Shown here: in pieces, positions 42,170-50,664 of the stretch
How positions within the stretch are numbered: the first letter of the stretch is position 1
How the letters are laid out: each line of letters opens with the position of its first letter
Assembly (NCBI GenBank): GCA_964519985.1
Contig: CAZFMF010000014.1
Span: forward strand, 1 to 64,000
Direction of reading: 5' to 3'
Length of the DNA: 64,000 nucleotides
From: JAIEOG01 sp964519985
Lineage (GTDB): Bacteria > Bdellovibrionota > FAC87 > UBA2466
Made by a program: the position numbers and the translations under genes
Notes under the pieces: generated by a model
Database searches by the model: none
Seen by the model: the letters and a program-made list of their open reading frames with translations, nothing else
Told to the model about the DNA's origin: nothing

Positions 42170-42977
42170 GTTAGAAGAGGCGAAACATTTCTTCCTATCC
42201 CGTTGTTCCGTTTTTCCGGACACCGTGATCGTGATGGGCAGCGGGATGAGCAATGTGCTCGCCGATATTCAGGTCGAGACCGAATTCTCCTTTTCGGATA
42301 TTCCGCACGTGCCCCAAGTGAGTGTGCAAGGGCACACGGGTCGTATCAAGATCGGCCGGATTGGCAATCGTCGGGTAGTGATCTCGCAGGGGCGATTGCA
42401 CTTCTACGAAGGATTGCCAATGTCGACGGTGGTCCTACCCTTCCGGGCCATGGCGCTAGCGGGCGCGAAGCACTTTATCCTAACCAATGCGGCCGGCGGA
42501 ATGCATGCGGATTGGAAGCCACCCACGCTGATGTTGATCTCCGATCACATCAATCTGATGGGCACGAACCCGCTCATCGGTCCGAATCTTCACGAACTGG
42601 GGCCACGCTTTCCGGATCTCACGCAGCTTTACGATCCGGAGATCCGGGCGGTGTTCCGCGCGGCGGCCAAGAAAGTCGGCGTTAACCTCCGCGAAGGGGT
42701 TTACCTTGGCATTCACGGTCCCACTTACGAGACGCCCGCCGAGATCCGCATGTACCGGCAGATGGGGGCGGATGTGGTGGGGATGTCGACCGTGCCCGAA
42801 GCGATTGCCTTGCGCCACATGGATTGCCGGGTAGCGGCGATTTCGTGCATCACGAATTTGGCGGCCGGGGTGACCGGTGAGGCCATGAACCATCAAGAAG
42901 TTTTAGACAACGCCAAGATTGCTCAGGAAGGGCTGAGCCGACTGCTTGCGGAGGCGGTCAGTCAGTTTGGGGGGTAA
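42159..42977 (+). CDS. punA: Purine-nucleoside phosphorylase (trimeric class)
   Basis: 272 residues from GTG 42159, with GAGG 6 nt upstream inside deoA. PNP class II motifs: VQGHTGRIKIG, QGRLHFYEGLPM, LTNAAGGMHADWKPP, DHINLMGTNPLIG, HGPTYETPAEIRMYRQMGADVVGMSTVPE and CITNLAAG. It cleaves purine nucleosides with phosphate. The 11-nt overlap with deoA points to coupled translation. Confidence 0.93.
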   Translation: MLNKLEEAKHFFLSRCSVFPDTVIVMGSGMSNVLADIQVETEFSFSDIPHVPQVSVQGHTGRIKIGRIGNRRVVISQGRLHFYEGLPMSTVVLPFRAMALAGAKHFILTNAAGGMHADWKPPTLMLISDHINLMGTNPLIGPNLHELGPRFPDLTQLYDPEIRAVFRAAAKKVGVNLREGVYLGIHGPTYETPAEIRMYRQMGADVVGMSTVPEAIALRHMDCRVAAISCITNLAAGVTGEAMNHQEVLDNAKIAQEGLSRLLAEAVSQFGG

Positions 42978-42982
42978 ACAGC

Positions 42983-43396
42983 ATGCATGATCTGCCGGAA
43001 GCCTGGCGCGAACTCGCGACCCTGGCCATGAAGGTCCAGAAAAACAGCTACTCGCCTTATTCGCGATTCCAAGTCGGTTGCGCGCTCTTGGATGATCGGG
43101 GGCGTATCTATACCGGCTGTAATGTCGAGAATTCAAATTACTCCGAATCGCTTTGCGCGGAACGGGCGGCGGTCGTGAAGATGGTATCGGAGGGCGGAAG
43201 GCGCATTGAGCGCGTCGCCATCATCACCCCGGCCGATGAAGTTTGTTTTCCCTGTGGTTCTTGCCTGCAGGTGCTTCAGGAGTTTGGTTTACCGAAAGTG
43301 CTTTCCATCCACGCTTCCGGAGATAGATTTGAGGAGGTGGAGTTCGCAGAGCTCCTACCGCGGCGTTTCACGAAAGAACAGATAAACACCTTGTGA
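42983..43396 (+). CDS. cdd: Cytidine deaminase
   Basis: 137 residues, the small tetrameric type. SRFQVGCALLD, TGCNVENSNYSESLCAERAA (zinc Cys and the catalytic Glu) and PCGSCLQVLQEF (two further zinc Cys). It converts (deoxy)cytidine to (deoxy)uridine, which DeoA can then cleave. It starts 5 nt after punA. Confidence 0.95.
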   Translation: MHDLPEAWRELATLAMKVQKNSYSPYSRFQVGCALLDDRGRIYTGCNVENSNYSESLCAERAAVVKMVSEGGRRIERVAIITPADEVCFPCGSCLQVLQEFGLPKVLSIHASGDRFEEVEFAELLPRRFTKEQINTL

Positions 43397-43403
43397 GTGA
43401 GCG

Positions 43404-44708
43404 ATGAGCGACTCGGCGAAACTTTGGCTTTGGGGCGGTAGAGTTTTGATTCCGGGTGGAACCCCTAACCAGATCGAAGACGGCGCGGTGGGCATCGCCG
43501 AGGGGAAGATCGTTTTCGTCGGCACGCGCAAAGAGGCCAAGCCCGCCGCGAATGCCCGCAAGTTAGATTGCACCGGGTGCCTGGTGCTTCCCGGTTTGGT
43601 GAACGGCCACACGCACGTGGGAATGACGCTGCTGCGCGGTTTTGGCGACGACCTACCCCTGGAGCGCTGGCTACGTGAACGGATTTTTCCGGCCGAACAG
43701 AAATGGGTCTCCCCCGAGTTCGTATACTGGGGCACTTTGCTCGGTTGCGCGGAAATGATTCGCGCCGGTATCACGTCGTTCAATGACATGTACTACTTCG
43801 AAGACCAGTCCGCGCGGGCGTCGGCGGAAGCGGGGATGCGCATGGTCGCCGGGCAGAGTCTGACTGAAGAAAGTGATGTGGACAATACGGGCGCGGACTT
43901 AGCGCGTGCGTTCGATCGGTTTCGCGAGGCGGTAGCCGAGTATCCGTTGGTGACACCCGCGCTGGCACCCCACGCGATCTACAGCGTGAAGCCCGAGTCT
44001 TGGAAACGCGTCATCGCCTATGCCGGTAAGCATGGTTTGCGCATCAATACCCACCTTTCGGAAGTGAAGAGTGAAGTCGACGAGACGCTAAAGCAATATG
44101 GCCAAACGCCGGTGCAGGTACTCGGTGACTTGGGATTGTGGGAGCAAAAAGTCAATGTGGCGCATGCGGTTTGGTTGACGCCGGAAGACATTGCGACGCT
44201 CGGGAAGCACCAAGTCGGAGTGACTTACAACCCCGAATCCAATATGAAGCTCGGCACCGCAGTGGCTCCGATTGCGGAATTGCGCGCGGCCGGTGCGGTG
44301 GTCGGTATCGGCACTGACGGAGCGGCGAGTAACAACAACCTAGATCTGCTCGAAGAGGCCGATTTTGCCGCCAAGCTTCAAGCCTTTCGTTACGGTGCCG
44401 GCAAGGTTCCGGCGGAAGACGTGATTCGGATGTTGACGCGGGATGGTGCGCGATCGATCGGGCTCGAGGAGGTGGGGACGTTGGAGGTTGGCGCGGCGGC
44501 GGATTTGATCGCCGTGGAGGTCTCTGCTCCGCATGCCGTACCGCTCTACAATGCTTACTCCCACTTGGTTTATTCGGCGAATGGGCGCGATGTGCGTCAT
44601 ACGGTCGCGGCGGGGCAAGTGCTAATGGAAAACCGAAACTTGATGACGCTGGACGAACAAGAAATCTTGCGTGAAGCGGCGAGTTGGGGACGCCGCATTA
44701 TGGTTTGA
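43404..44708 (+). CDS. mtaD: MtaD-type amidohydrolase (MTA/SAH deaminase)
   Basis: 434 residues of the ATZ/TRZ-MtaD amidohydrolase group. Metal-binding NGHTHVGMTLLRGFGDDLPLERWL, substrate-loop residues in INTHLSEVKSEV, VAHAVWL and the metal Asp in GIGTDGAASNNNLDLLEE. Members deaminate 5'-methylthioadenosine, S-adenosylhomocysteine or adenosine. Its place as last gene of the nucleoside operon supports an adenosine-like substrate (inference). A guanine deaminase-like role is less likely. Confidence 0.88.
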   Translation: MSDSAKLWLWGGRVLIPGGTPNQIEDGAVGIAEGKIVFVGTRKEAKPAANARKLDCTGCLVLPGLVNGHTHVGMTLLRGFGDDLPLERWLRERIFPAEQKWVSPEFVYWGTLLGCAEMIRAGITSFNDMYYFEDQSARASAEAGMRMVAGQSLTEESDVDNTGADLARAFDRFREAVAEYPLVTPALAPHAIYSVKPESWKRVIAYAGKHGLRINTHLSEVKSEVDETLKQYGQTPVQVLGDLGLWEQKVNVAHAVWLTPEDIATLGKHQVGVTYNPESNMKLGTAVAPIAELRAAGAVVGIGTDGAASNNNLDLLEEADFAAKLQAFRYGAGKVPAEDVIRMLTRDGARSIGLEEVGTLEVGAAADLIAVEVSAPHAVPLYNAYSHLVYSANGRDVRHTVAAGQVLMENRNLMTLDEQEILREAASWGRRIMV

Positions 44709-44810
44709 GAACGATTGACTAAAAACGCAATCAACGAGAAAATCTATATGTCCCGTTCCGGTCTTTGAAGTCTTTCCTGGCCCACTCAATTCAAAAACGA
44801 AGGAGAGTCC

Positions 44811-46880
44811 ATGTCGGCACTCGACATTAAGAACTTTATCGGAGGCCTCCAGGATCTCGATAAGCATAAGAAATTTAATTGGGAAGGCACCTTCCAGCAG
44901 TACGTGGAGATGGTCCGCGAAAAGCCGGAACTCACCCGTAACGCCTTCCAGCGACTTCATGACCTCGTATTGAGTTTCGGCGTCGAAGAATACGTCGAGT
45001 TCAAAAAGAAAATCACTTCCTACAATTTTTTCAAAGATCCGCTCGATAACGGCAAAGACGCTGTGTTCGGTCTCGATGTTTCGTTGATGAAGCTGGTCAA
45101 TGTGCTGAAAGCCGCCTCGCAGGGCTACGGCCCGGAAAAGCGCGTCATCCTTCTCCACGGTCCGGTGGGCAGTTCCAAGAGTACTATCGCCCGCATGTTG
45201 AAGAAGGGCGTGGAGTGGTACTCGCATACCGAAGAAGGGGCGCTGTTTACCTTCAAGTGGCGCATCGAGAATCCGGAACTGGCGAAAAAGATTTTGGGCG
45301 GATCGAAGGAATTTATCAGCCCGATGCACGAAGAGCCGCTGAAGCTTATCCCGATGGACTTTCGCAAAAAGTTCGTCGAAGAGATTAACCGCGGCCGGAA
45401 AGAAGGGCACCGCGTCCATATCGAGGGCGATCTCTGCCCGCCGACGCAGTACATCTTCGACCAGCTCATGCTGGAGTATAACGGCGATTGGACGCGGGTC
45501 ATCGATCACGTCGTCATCACCCGCCTACTGCTTTCCGAAAAAGGCCGTGTCGGGATTGGGACGTTTCAGCCCAAGGACGAAAAGAACCAGGACTCGACCG
45601 AGCTCACCGGCGACATCAACTACCGGAAGATCGCCGAGTACGGTTCCGATTCGGATCCGCGTGCGTTCAACTTCGACGGCGAGTTCAATATCGCGAACCG
45701 CGGAATTGTGGAATTCATCGAAGTCTTGAAGCTCGATGTCGCGTTCCTTTACGACTTGCTCGGTGCGTCGCAAGAGCACAAGGTGAAGCCGAAAAAGTTC
45801 CCACAGACGGATATCGATGAAGTGATCATCGGCCACACCAACGAGCCGGAATACCGCAAGCTCCAGAACAACGAATTCATGGAAGCGCTGCGCGACCGCA
45901 CGGTGAAAATCGACGTGCCGTACATCACTAAGCTCAATGAAGAAGTGAAGATCTACCGTAAGGACTTCAATCCGCGGAAGATCAAGGCTAGCATCGCGCC
46001 GCACACCATCGAGATGGCTTCCATGTGGGCGGTATTAACGCGCCTCGAGCCGCCCAAGAAGGCGAATCTCACGCTCCTGCAGAAGCTGAAACTGTATAAC
46101 GGCAAGACGCTACCCGGATTCACGGAAGACAACGTCCGCGAACTGCGCAAGGAGACCACCCGCGAAGGGATGGAAGGGATTTCTCCGCGTTACATCCAGG
46201 ACAAGATTTCCAATGCCCTGGTGAACTCGAAAGACGGAAGTGTCGCTTGCCTAAACCCGTTCATGGTTTTGAATGAGCTGGAAGGCGGATTGCGCCACCA
46301 CTCGCTCATCTCCTCCGAAGAACGCCGAAAGCACTACCGCGACTTATTGCAGGTCGTGAAGCAGGAATACGAAGACATCGTGAAGAGCGAAGTCCAGCGC
46401 GCGATTTCGGCGGACGAAGAAGCGATGGCTCGCCTGTGTGCCAACTACATCGACAATGTGAAGGCTTACACGCAGCGCGAGAAGGTGAAAAACAAGTTTA
46501 CCGGCCAGGACGAAGAGCCGGATGAGCGCCTGATGCGTTCGATCGAAGAGAAAATCGATATTCCGGATAGCCGGAAAGACGATTTTCGTCGTGAAGTCAT
46601 GAACTACATCGGGGCCTTGGCTTTGGAAGGCCGCCAGTTCGACTACAAAACGAATGAGCGGTTACACAAGGCGCTCGAGCTCAAGCTATTCGAAGACCAG
46701 AAGGACACCATCAAGCTGACGAGTCTTGTTTCCAACGTGGTCGATGCGGCCACTCAGGAAAAGATCGACATCGTGAAGGGCCGTTTGATCAAGTATTACG
46801 GCTACGACGAAGTCAGTGCCACCGATGTGTTGAATTATGTTGCCTCGATTTTTGCTCGCGGCGACGTCAAACGGAAATAA
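44811..46880 (+). CDS. prkA: PrkA serine protein kinase / AAA-type ATPase
   Basis: 689 residues. AAA-like ATPase domain with Walker A GPVGSSKST (117-125), then the PrkA C-terminal kinase-like domain. The family motifs EEINRGRKEGHRVHIEGDLCPPTQYIFD and IIGHTNEPEYRKLQNNEFMEALRDR are present. In enterobacteria PrkA/YeaG is induced by starvation, and in Bacillus it acts in sporulation. AAGGAG lies 6 nt before ATG. The 102-nt gap upstream has TTGACT at 44715 but no matching -10. It heads a prkA-yeaH-spoVR operon. Confidence 0.95.
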   Translation: MSALDIKNFIGGLQDLDKHKKFNWEGTFQQYVEMVREKPELTRNAFQRLHDLVLSFGVEEYVEFKKKITSYNFFKDPLDNGKDAVFGLDVSLMKLVNVLKAASQGYGPEKRVILLHGPVGSSKSTIARMLKKGVEWYSHTEEGALFTFKWRIENPELAKKILGGSKEFISPMHEEPLKLIPMDFRKKFVEEINRGRKEGHRVHIEGDLCPPTQYIFDQLMLEYNGDWTRVIDHVVITRLLLSEKGRVGIGTFQPKDEKNQDSTELTGDINYRKIAEYGSDSDPRAFNFDGEFNIANRGIVEFIEVLKLDVAFLYDLLGASQEHKVKPKKFPQTDIDEVIIGHTNEPEYRKLQNNEFMEALRDRTVKIDVPYITKLNEEVKIYRKDFNPRKIKASIAPHTIEMASMWAVLTRLEPPKKANLTLLQKLKLYNGKTLPGFTEDNVRELRKETTREGMEGISPRYIQDKISNALVNSKDGSVACLNPFMVLNELEGGLRHHSLISSEERRKHYRDLLQVVKQEYEDIVKSEVQRAISADEEAMARLCANYIDNVKAYTQREKVKNKFTGQDEEPDERLMRSIEEKIDIPDSRKDDFRREVMNYIGALALEGRQFDYKTNERLHKALELKLFEDQKDTIKLTSLVSNVVDAATQEKIDIVKGRLIKYYGYDEVSATDVLNYVASIFARGDVKRK

Positions 46881-46883
46881 TTG

Positions 46884-46948
46884 GTCATTGCGAGGATAGG
46901 TCGTCATTGCGAGGAGCGCAGCGACGAAGCAATCTCGCTCGCAATGAC
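46884..46948. repeat. GTCATTGCGAG palindromic repeat inside the prkA operon
   Basis: A partial GTCATTGCGAGGA (46884-46896) precedes a full unit at 46903-46948, whose ends GTCATTGCGAG and CTCGCAATGAC are 11-nt inverted repeats. The first 32 nt of the unit are identical to the reverse complement of 54442-54473. The element fills almost all of the prkA-yeaH gap and ends 11 nt before the yeaH ATG. Confidence 0.8.
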
Positions 46949-46959
46949 GGAAGGCTTCC

Positions 46960-48066
46960 ATGATTGCTGGCATCAAGCGAGATCATCTGCGCTTTAAGCA
47001 GATTGTGAAGGGCAAGATCAAGCAGAACCTGAAGAAGTACATTACTCAGGGGGAGCTGATCGGCCGACAGGGAAAGGACTACGTCAGTATTCCGATCCCC
47101 CAGATCAATCTCCCCCGCTTTCAATTTGGCCGCAAACAAAGTGGCGGCGTCGGGCAAGGCGAAGGTGCGCCCGGCACGCCGATTGGCCAGGGGGAATCCG
47201 AAGAAGCGCAGCCCCAAGCCGGTAATACCGAAGGCCAGCACGCCATGGAAGTGGACGTCACCCTCCAGGAGCTGGCGGAAATGCTCGGCGAAGAGCTGGA
47301 ACTTCCGCGCATTCAGCCTAAAGGCAGCGGGATGGTCCAATCCCAGAAGCACAAATATTCGGGGATTAATAACGTGGGACCGAATTCGCTGCGCCACGTG
47401 AAGCGTACCTACAAGCAAGCGCTCCGACGACAGATCTTAACCGGACTGTATAATCCGGAGGATCCGGTCATCGTGCCAATCAAGCACGATTACCGGTATC
47501 GGATGTGGAAGAACGTCGTTAAGCCGGAGAATAACGCGGTCATTGTGTACATGATGGATGTCTCCGGCAGTATGGGCGACGAACAAAAAGAGATCGTCCG
47601 CACCGAATCATTCTGGATCGATACTTGGCTGCGCTCGCAATACAACGATCTAGCCATTCGCTACATTATTCACGATGCCAGCGCGCGAGAGGTGGATCAG
47701 GAAACTTTTTACCACACGCGTGAAAGCGGCGGAACGCTCATTAGCTCCGCCTACAAGCTTTGCAACGAGATCCTGGAGAAGGAGTACCCGGCCAGCGATT
47801 GGAACGTGTACGCGTTGCACTTTTCCGACGGCGACAATTGGTCGGGCGAGGACACCAAGGTTTGCGTAGACCTGCTTAAGCAGCAATTGCTGCCGCGCTG
47901 CAACCAATTCTGCTACGGCCAGGTCGAAAGCCGTTACGGGAGCGGACAGTTCATCAAGGATTTGACCGAGAACTTCAAAGACGAGGAACGTCTGGTGACG
48001 TCGAAGATCGAGAGCAAGGACGCGATCTACCGTTCTTTGAAGGAATTTCTGGGGAAAGGGCGCTAA
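46960..48066 (+). CDS. yeaH: YeaH/DUF444 protein with VWA-like domain
   Basis: 368 residues. The N-terminal basic region (RFKQIVKGKIKQNLKKYI) and a Gly/Gln-rich linker (about 60-95) lead to the von Willebrand A-like domain with the MIDAS motif DVSGSMG (200-206). This family travels with PrkA and SpoVR across bacteria. The biochemical role is unknown; a scaffold or PrkA partner is likely. It is separated from prkA by a repeat and from spoVR by 3 nt. Confidence 0.93.
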   Translation: MIAGIKRDHLRFKQIVKGKIKQNLKKYITQGELIGRQGKDYVSIPIPQINLPRFQFGRKQSGGVGQGEGAPGTPIGQGESEEAQPQAGNTEGQHAMEVDVTLQELAEMLGEELELPRIQPKGSGMVQSQKHKYSGINNVGPNSLRHVKRTYKQALRRQILTGLYNPEDPVIVPIKHDYRYRMWKNVVKPENNAVIVYMMDVSGSMGDEQKEIVRTESFWIDTWLRSQYNDLAIRYIIHDASAREVDQETFYHTRESGGTLISSAYKLCNEILEKEYPASDWNVYALHFSDGDNWSGEDTKVCVDLLKQQLLPRCNQFCYGQVESRYGSGQFIKDLTENFKDEERLVTSKIESKDAIYRSLKEFLGKGR

Positions 48067-48069
48067 AAA

Positions 48070-49575
48070 ATGAGCAGCCGAATCCTTCCCGCCGAGCTTC
48101 AGGGCGCACACAACGATATTCGCGAACTCGCACGCCGCTACGGCCTGGACACCTTTGAAATCGTATTTGAGCTCGTCGACTACGACGAAATCAACGAGAT
48201 TGCTGCCCTGGGCGGCTTTCCCACCCGCTACCCGCACTGGCGCTTCGGTATGGAGTACGATTATCTCCAGAAGTCGTATACCTACGGCCTGCAAAAAATT
48301 TACGAGCTGGTGATCAATACCGACCCTTGTTACGCCTATCTGCAGATGGGCAACGAGATCGTCGACCAGAAGTTGGTCATGGCCCACGTCTACGGGCACT
48401 GCGATTTCTTTAAGAACAATATGTGGTTCGCTAAGACGAATCGCAAAATGCTCGACCAGATGGCCAACCACGCCACCCGCATCCGCGAATACCAGGATCG
48501 GTTTGGGGTGGAAGTGGTCGAGGATTTTATCGACGTTTGCCATAGCATCGACAATCTCATCGATGCCTATTCGCGTTTTGTGCCGACCAAAACGGAACGG
48601 CCCGAAGGCGGATTGAATTCCGACGAGTGGGACGCCGATGGTCCGGGCGTGCGAAAGCTACAATCCGGTAGCCGGGACTACATGGATCGGTACATCAACC
48701 CGCAATCCTTTCTCGACGACGAAAAGAAGAAACTCGCGGAGGGCGCGGAGAAGAGCCGCAAGTTCCCGGCGAGCCCCGAGCGCGACATTTTGAAATTCCT
48801 CATCGACTACGCGCCACTAGAGCGCTGGCAGCGTGAAACGCTATCGATGGTACGGGAAGAAGCGTACTACTTCGCGCCCCAGGGTCAGACCAAGATCATG
48901 AACGAAGGTTGGGCGAGTTATTGGCATTCGTTTCTCATGACCCAGCACGTGCTGAAGGACTCGGAAATCATCGATTTCGCCGACCATCACGCCGGCACCA
49001 TGGGCTCTCGCCCGGGGCAGATCAACCCGTACAAACTGGGAATTGAGCTTTACCGCGACATCGAAGACCGTTGGAACCGCGGCAAGTTCGGCCCGGAGTA
49101 CGAAAACTGCGACGACGCGAACGAAAAGAAAAACTGGGATAAGAAGCTTGGTTTGGGCCGGCAAAAGATCTTTGAAGTCCGTCGCCTGCACAATGATGTG
49201 ACGTTTATCGACAGCTTTATGAACGAAGAGTTCTGCGAAGCGCAGAAGCTTTTCACGTACGGCTTCAATCGGCGCACCGGGCAGTACGAAATTGTCGATC
49301 GCGATTGGCGCAAAGTGAAGAAACAGCTTTTGTTCTCGCTCACGAATCTCGGTCAGCCGATCATTCGCGTGGAAGACGCGAACTTTGAGAACCGCGGCGA
49401 ACTTTTGCTAATGCACCAGCACGAAGGCATTGATTTGGAATACGACAAGGCCATCGAAACGTTGAAGCATGTCCAGGTGATGTGGAAACGGCCCGTCCAC
49501 ATCATGACCAAGTACAATTCGCAGAACAAGCTCTTGTCTTTCGACGGTAAAGAGTTCCACGAAAAAGACGCTTAA
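48070..49575 (+). CDS. spoVR: SpoVR family protein
   Basis: 501 residues, full-length for the family. Typical segments are DYDEINEIAALGGFPTRYPHWRFGMEYDYLQKSYTYGLQKIYE, VMAHVYGHCDFFKNNMWF and NEGWASYWHSFLMT. SpoVR is needed for spore cortex formation in Bacillus, and its homologue YcgB accompanies YeaG/YeaH under starvation in enterobacteria. The molecular function is not known; conserved HxxGHxD and E..A..H patterns suggest metal binding (inference). It starts 3 nt after yeaH. Confidence 0.94.
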   Translation: MSSRILPAELQGAHNDIRELARRYGLDTFEIVFELVDYDEINEIAALGGFPTRYPHWRFGMEYDYLQKSYTYGLQKIYELVINTDPCYAYLQMGNEIVDQKLVMAHVYGHCDFFKNNMWFAKTNRKMLDQMANHATRIREYQDRFGVEVVEDFIDVCHSIDNLIDAYSRFVPTKTERPEGGLNSDEWDADGPGVRKLQSGSRDYMDRYINPQSFLDDEKKKLAEGAEKSRKFPASPERDILKFLIDYAPLERWQRETLSMVREEAYYFAPQGQTKIMNEGWASYWHSFLMTQHVLKDSEIIDFADHHAGTMGSRPGQINPYKLGIELYRDIEDRWNRGKFGPEYENCDDANEKKNWDKKLGLGRQKIFEVRRLHNDVTFIDSFMNEEFCEAQKLFTYGFNRRTGQYEIVDRDWRKVKKQLLFSLTNLGQPIIRVEDANFENRGELLLMHQHEGIDLEYDKAIETLKHVQVMWKRPVHIMTKYNSQNKLLSFDGKEFHEKDA

Positions 49576-49587
49576 AACGGAGAGAAG

Positions 49588-50571
49588 ATGTCGGAGACCC
49601 AGACGACAGTGACGGTACCGAAGAAGGTGATGTTCGCCGACTTCGCGGTGGTCAAGTACACGGCCTTGATGGACCAGCTCCGTCAAGAAGGGATGGTTGC
49701 CGATGCCGTAACCGACGAAAAAAAGTTTTTGGCCCGCATCGCCGAAGAAGCGTTCGATGTTTGCATCTTGAACTTGCTGCTCGGTGGGATTGGTCCGTTT
49801 GAACTGATTCGCAACGTGCGTTCCTCCTCACGCAATCCGGATATCAAGATTATCGTCGTCTCCAAGCAGGTTCAGAAACTCAATATTCAAAACACGCTGA
49901 AAGCCGGCGCCAACGATTTCATGGCCGATCCGGTGAACAACGAGAACCTGCACGGCCGCATCGTCTATCACCTGACGCCGAAGAAGGTGATCGAGAACCT
50001 CGGGGCCGATTCCTCCAATATCGGCAAAGAAGCCTGGCCGTTTCTCGCCGTGATGCTCGAATCCACCGAGACGCTTTCCAAGACGCCGGCCCAAAATATC
50101 TCGGCGGCGTTCTACGACATCCTTTGCCACGTGGCGCGGCTGCTCGCCTCCAATCGCACGTCGATGATGATTGTCGACGAAGAAAGCAATACGGGGGTCG
50201 TGCTCGCTTCCAGTGACGATGCCAAGTTCATTGATTTTCCCGTTGTGCTCGATAAGTACCCCGAAGTGCTCGATGTGATGCACTCGGGAAACTTCGTGCT
50301 GATCGACGATGTCTCTAAGAACCAGCTCACCCAAGCCATCAATGAAACGGTGAAATCGATTTCGATCGGCTCCATCATGGTTTTCCCCGTGCGCTACGCC
50401 GGAGAAGTGGTGGGCGTGCTCACCGTCCGTCGGGCTAAGGCCTCCGATCTGCCCTCGCTGGATATCTTGCGGGTGCTCCAATCGTTGGCCAATACGCTGG
50501 CCGCCCACGCGAACATCAAAGCCTCCCTTCGGCGCATCTACCGCGACTACAAACCGGCCAAAAGCGCCTAA
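49588..50571 (+). CDS. Degenerate response-regulator receiver fused to a GAF-like domain
   Basis: 327 residues. The N-terminal domain (about 11-130) has a receiver fold pattern, but the phosphorylation-site Asp is Asn62 (VCILNLLLGG) and the usual Lys-Pro near the end reads Asp-Pro (FMADP). Only one acidic residue (Asp18) remains in the acid pocket, so it cannot be a normal phospho-receiver. The C-terminal part (about 150-315) looks like a GAF domain, with SSDDAKFIDFPVVLDKYPEVLDVMHSGNFVLIDDV and VVGVLTVRR. It starts 12 nt after spoVR and may be the sensor of the module. Confidence 0.78.
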   Translation: MSETQTTVTVPKKVMFADFAVVKYTALMDQLRQEGMVADAVTDEKKFLARIAEEAFDVCILNLLLGGIGPFELIRNVRSSSRNPDIKIIVVSKQVQKLNIQNTLKAGANDFMADPVNNENLHGRIVYHLTPKKVIENLGADSSNIGKEAWPFLAVMLESTETLSKTPAQNISAAFYDILCHVARLLASNRTSMMIVDEESNTGVVLASSDDAKFIDFPVVLDKYPEVLDVMHSGNFVLIDDVSKNQLTQAINETVKSISIGSIMVFPVRYAGEVVGVLTVRRAKASDLPSLDILRVLQSLANTLAAHANIKASLRRIYRDYKPAKSA

Positions 50572-50664
50572 AACCCGGCCTTGCCTCCCCTAAAGCCCCA
50601 GGATATTTTCATTGCTTCCTAACGGGGGTTGGGTGCTGGTGCGACGCGTTATGCCGGAGGGGAA

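Noticed and set aside
44709..44810. Possible sigma-54 or sigma-70 promoter before prkA
   Set aside because: No TGGCAC-N5-TTGC match. TTGACT at 44715 has no -10 at 16-18 nt.
44622..48543. Minus-strand frames of about 250-300 codons opposite prkA and yeaH/spoVR
   Set aside because: Antisense shadows of highly conserved genes.
49588..50571. Functional response regulator
   Set aside because: The phospho-acceptor Asp is Asn62 and the conserved Lys-Pro is Asp-Pro, and there is no DNA-binding domain.
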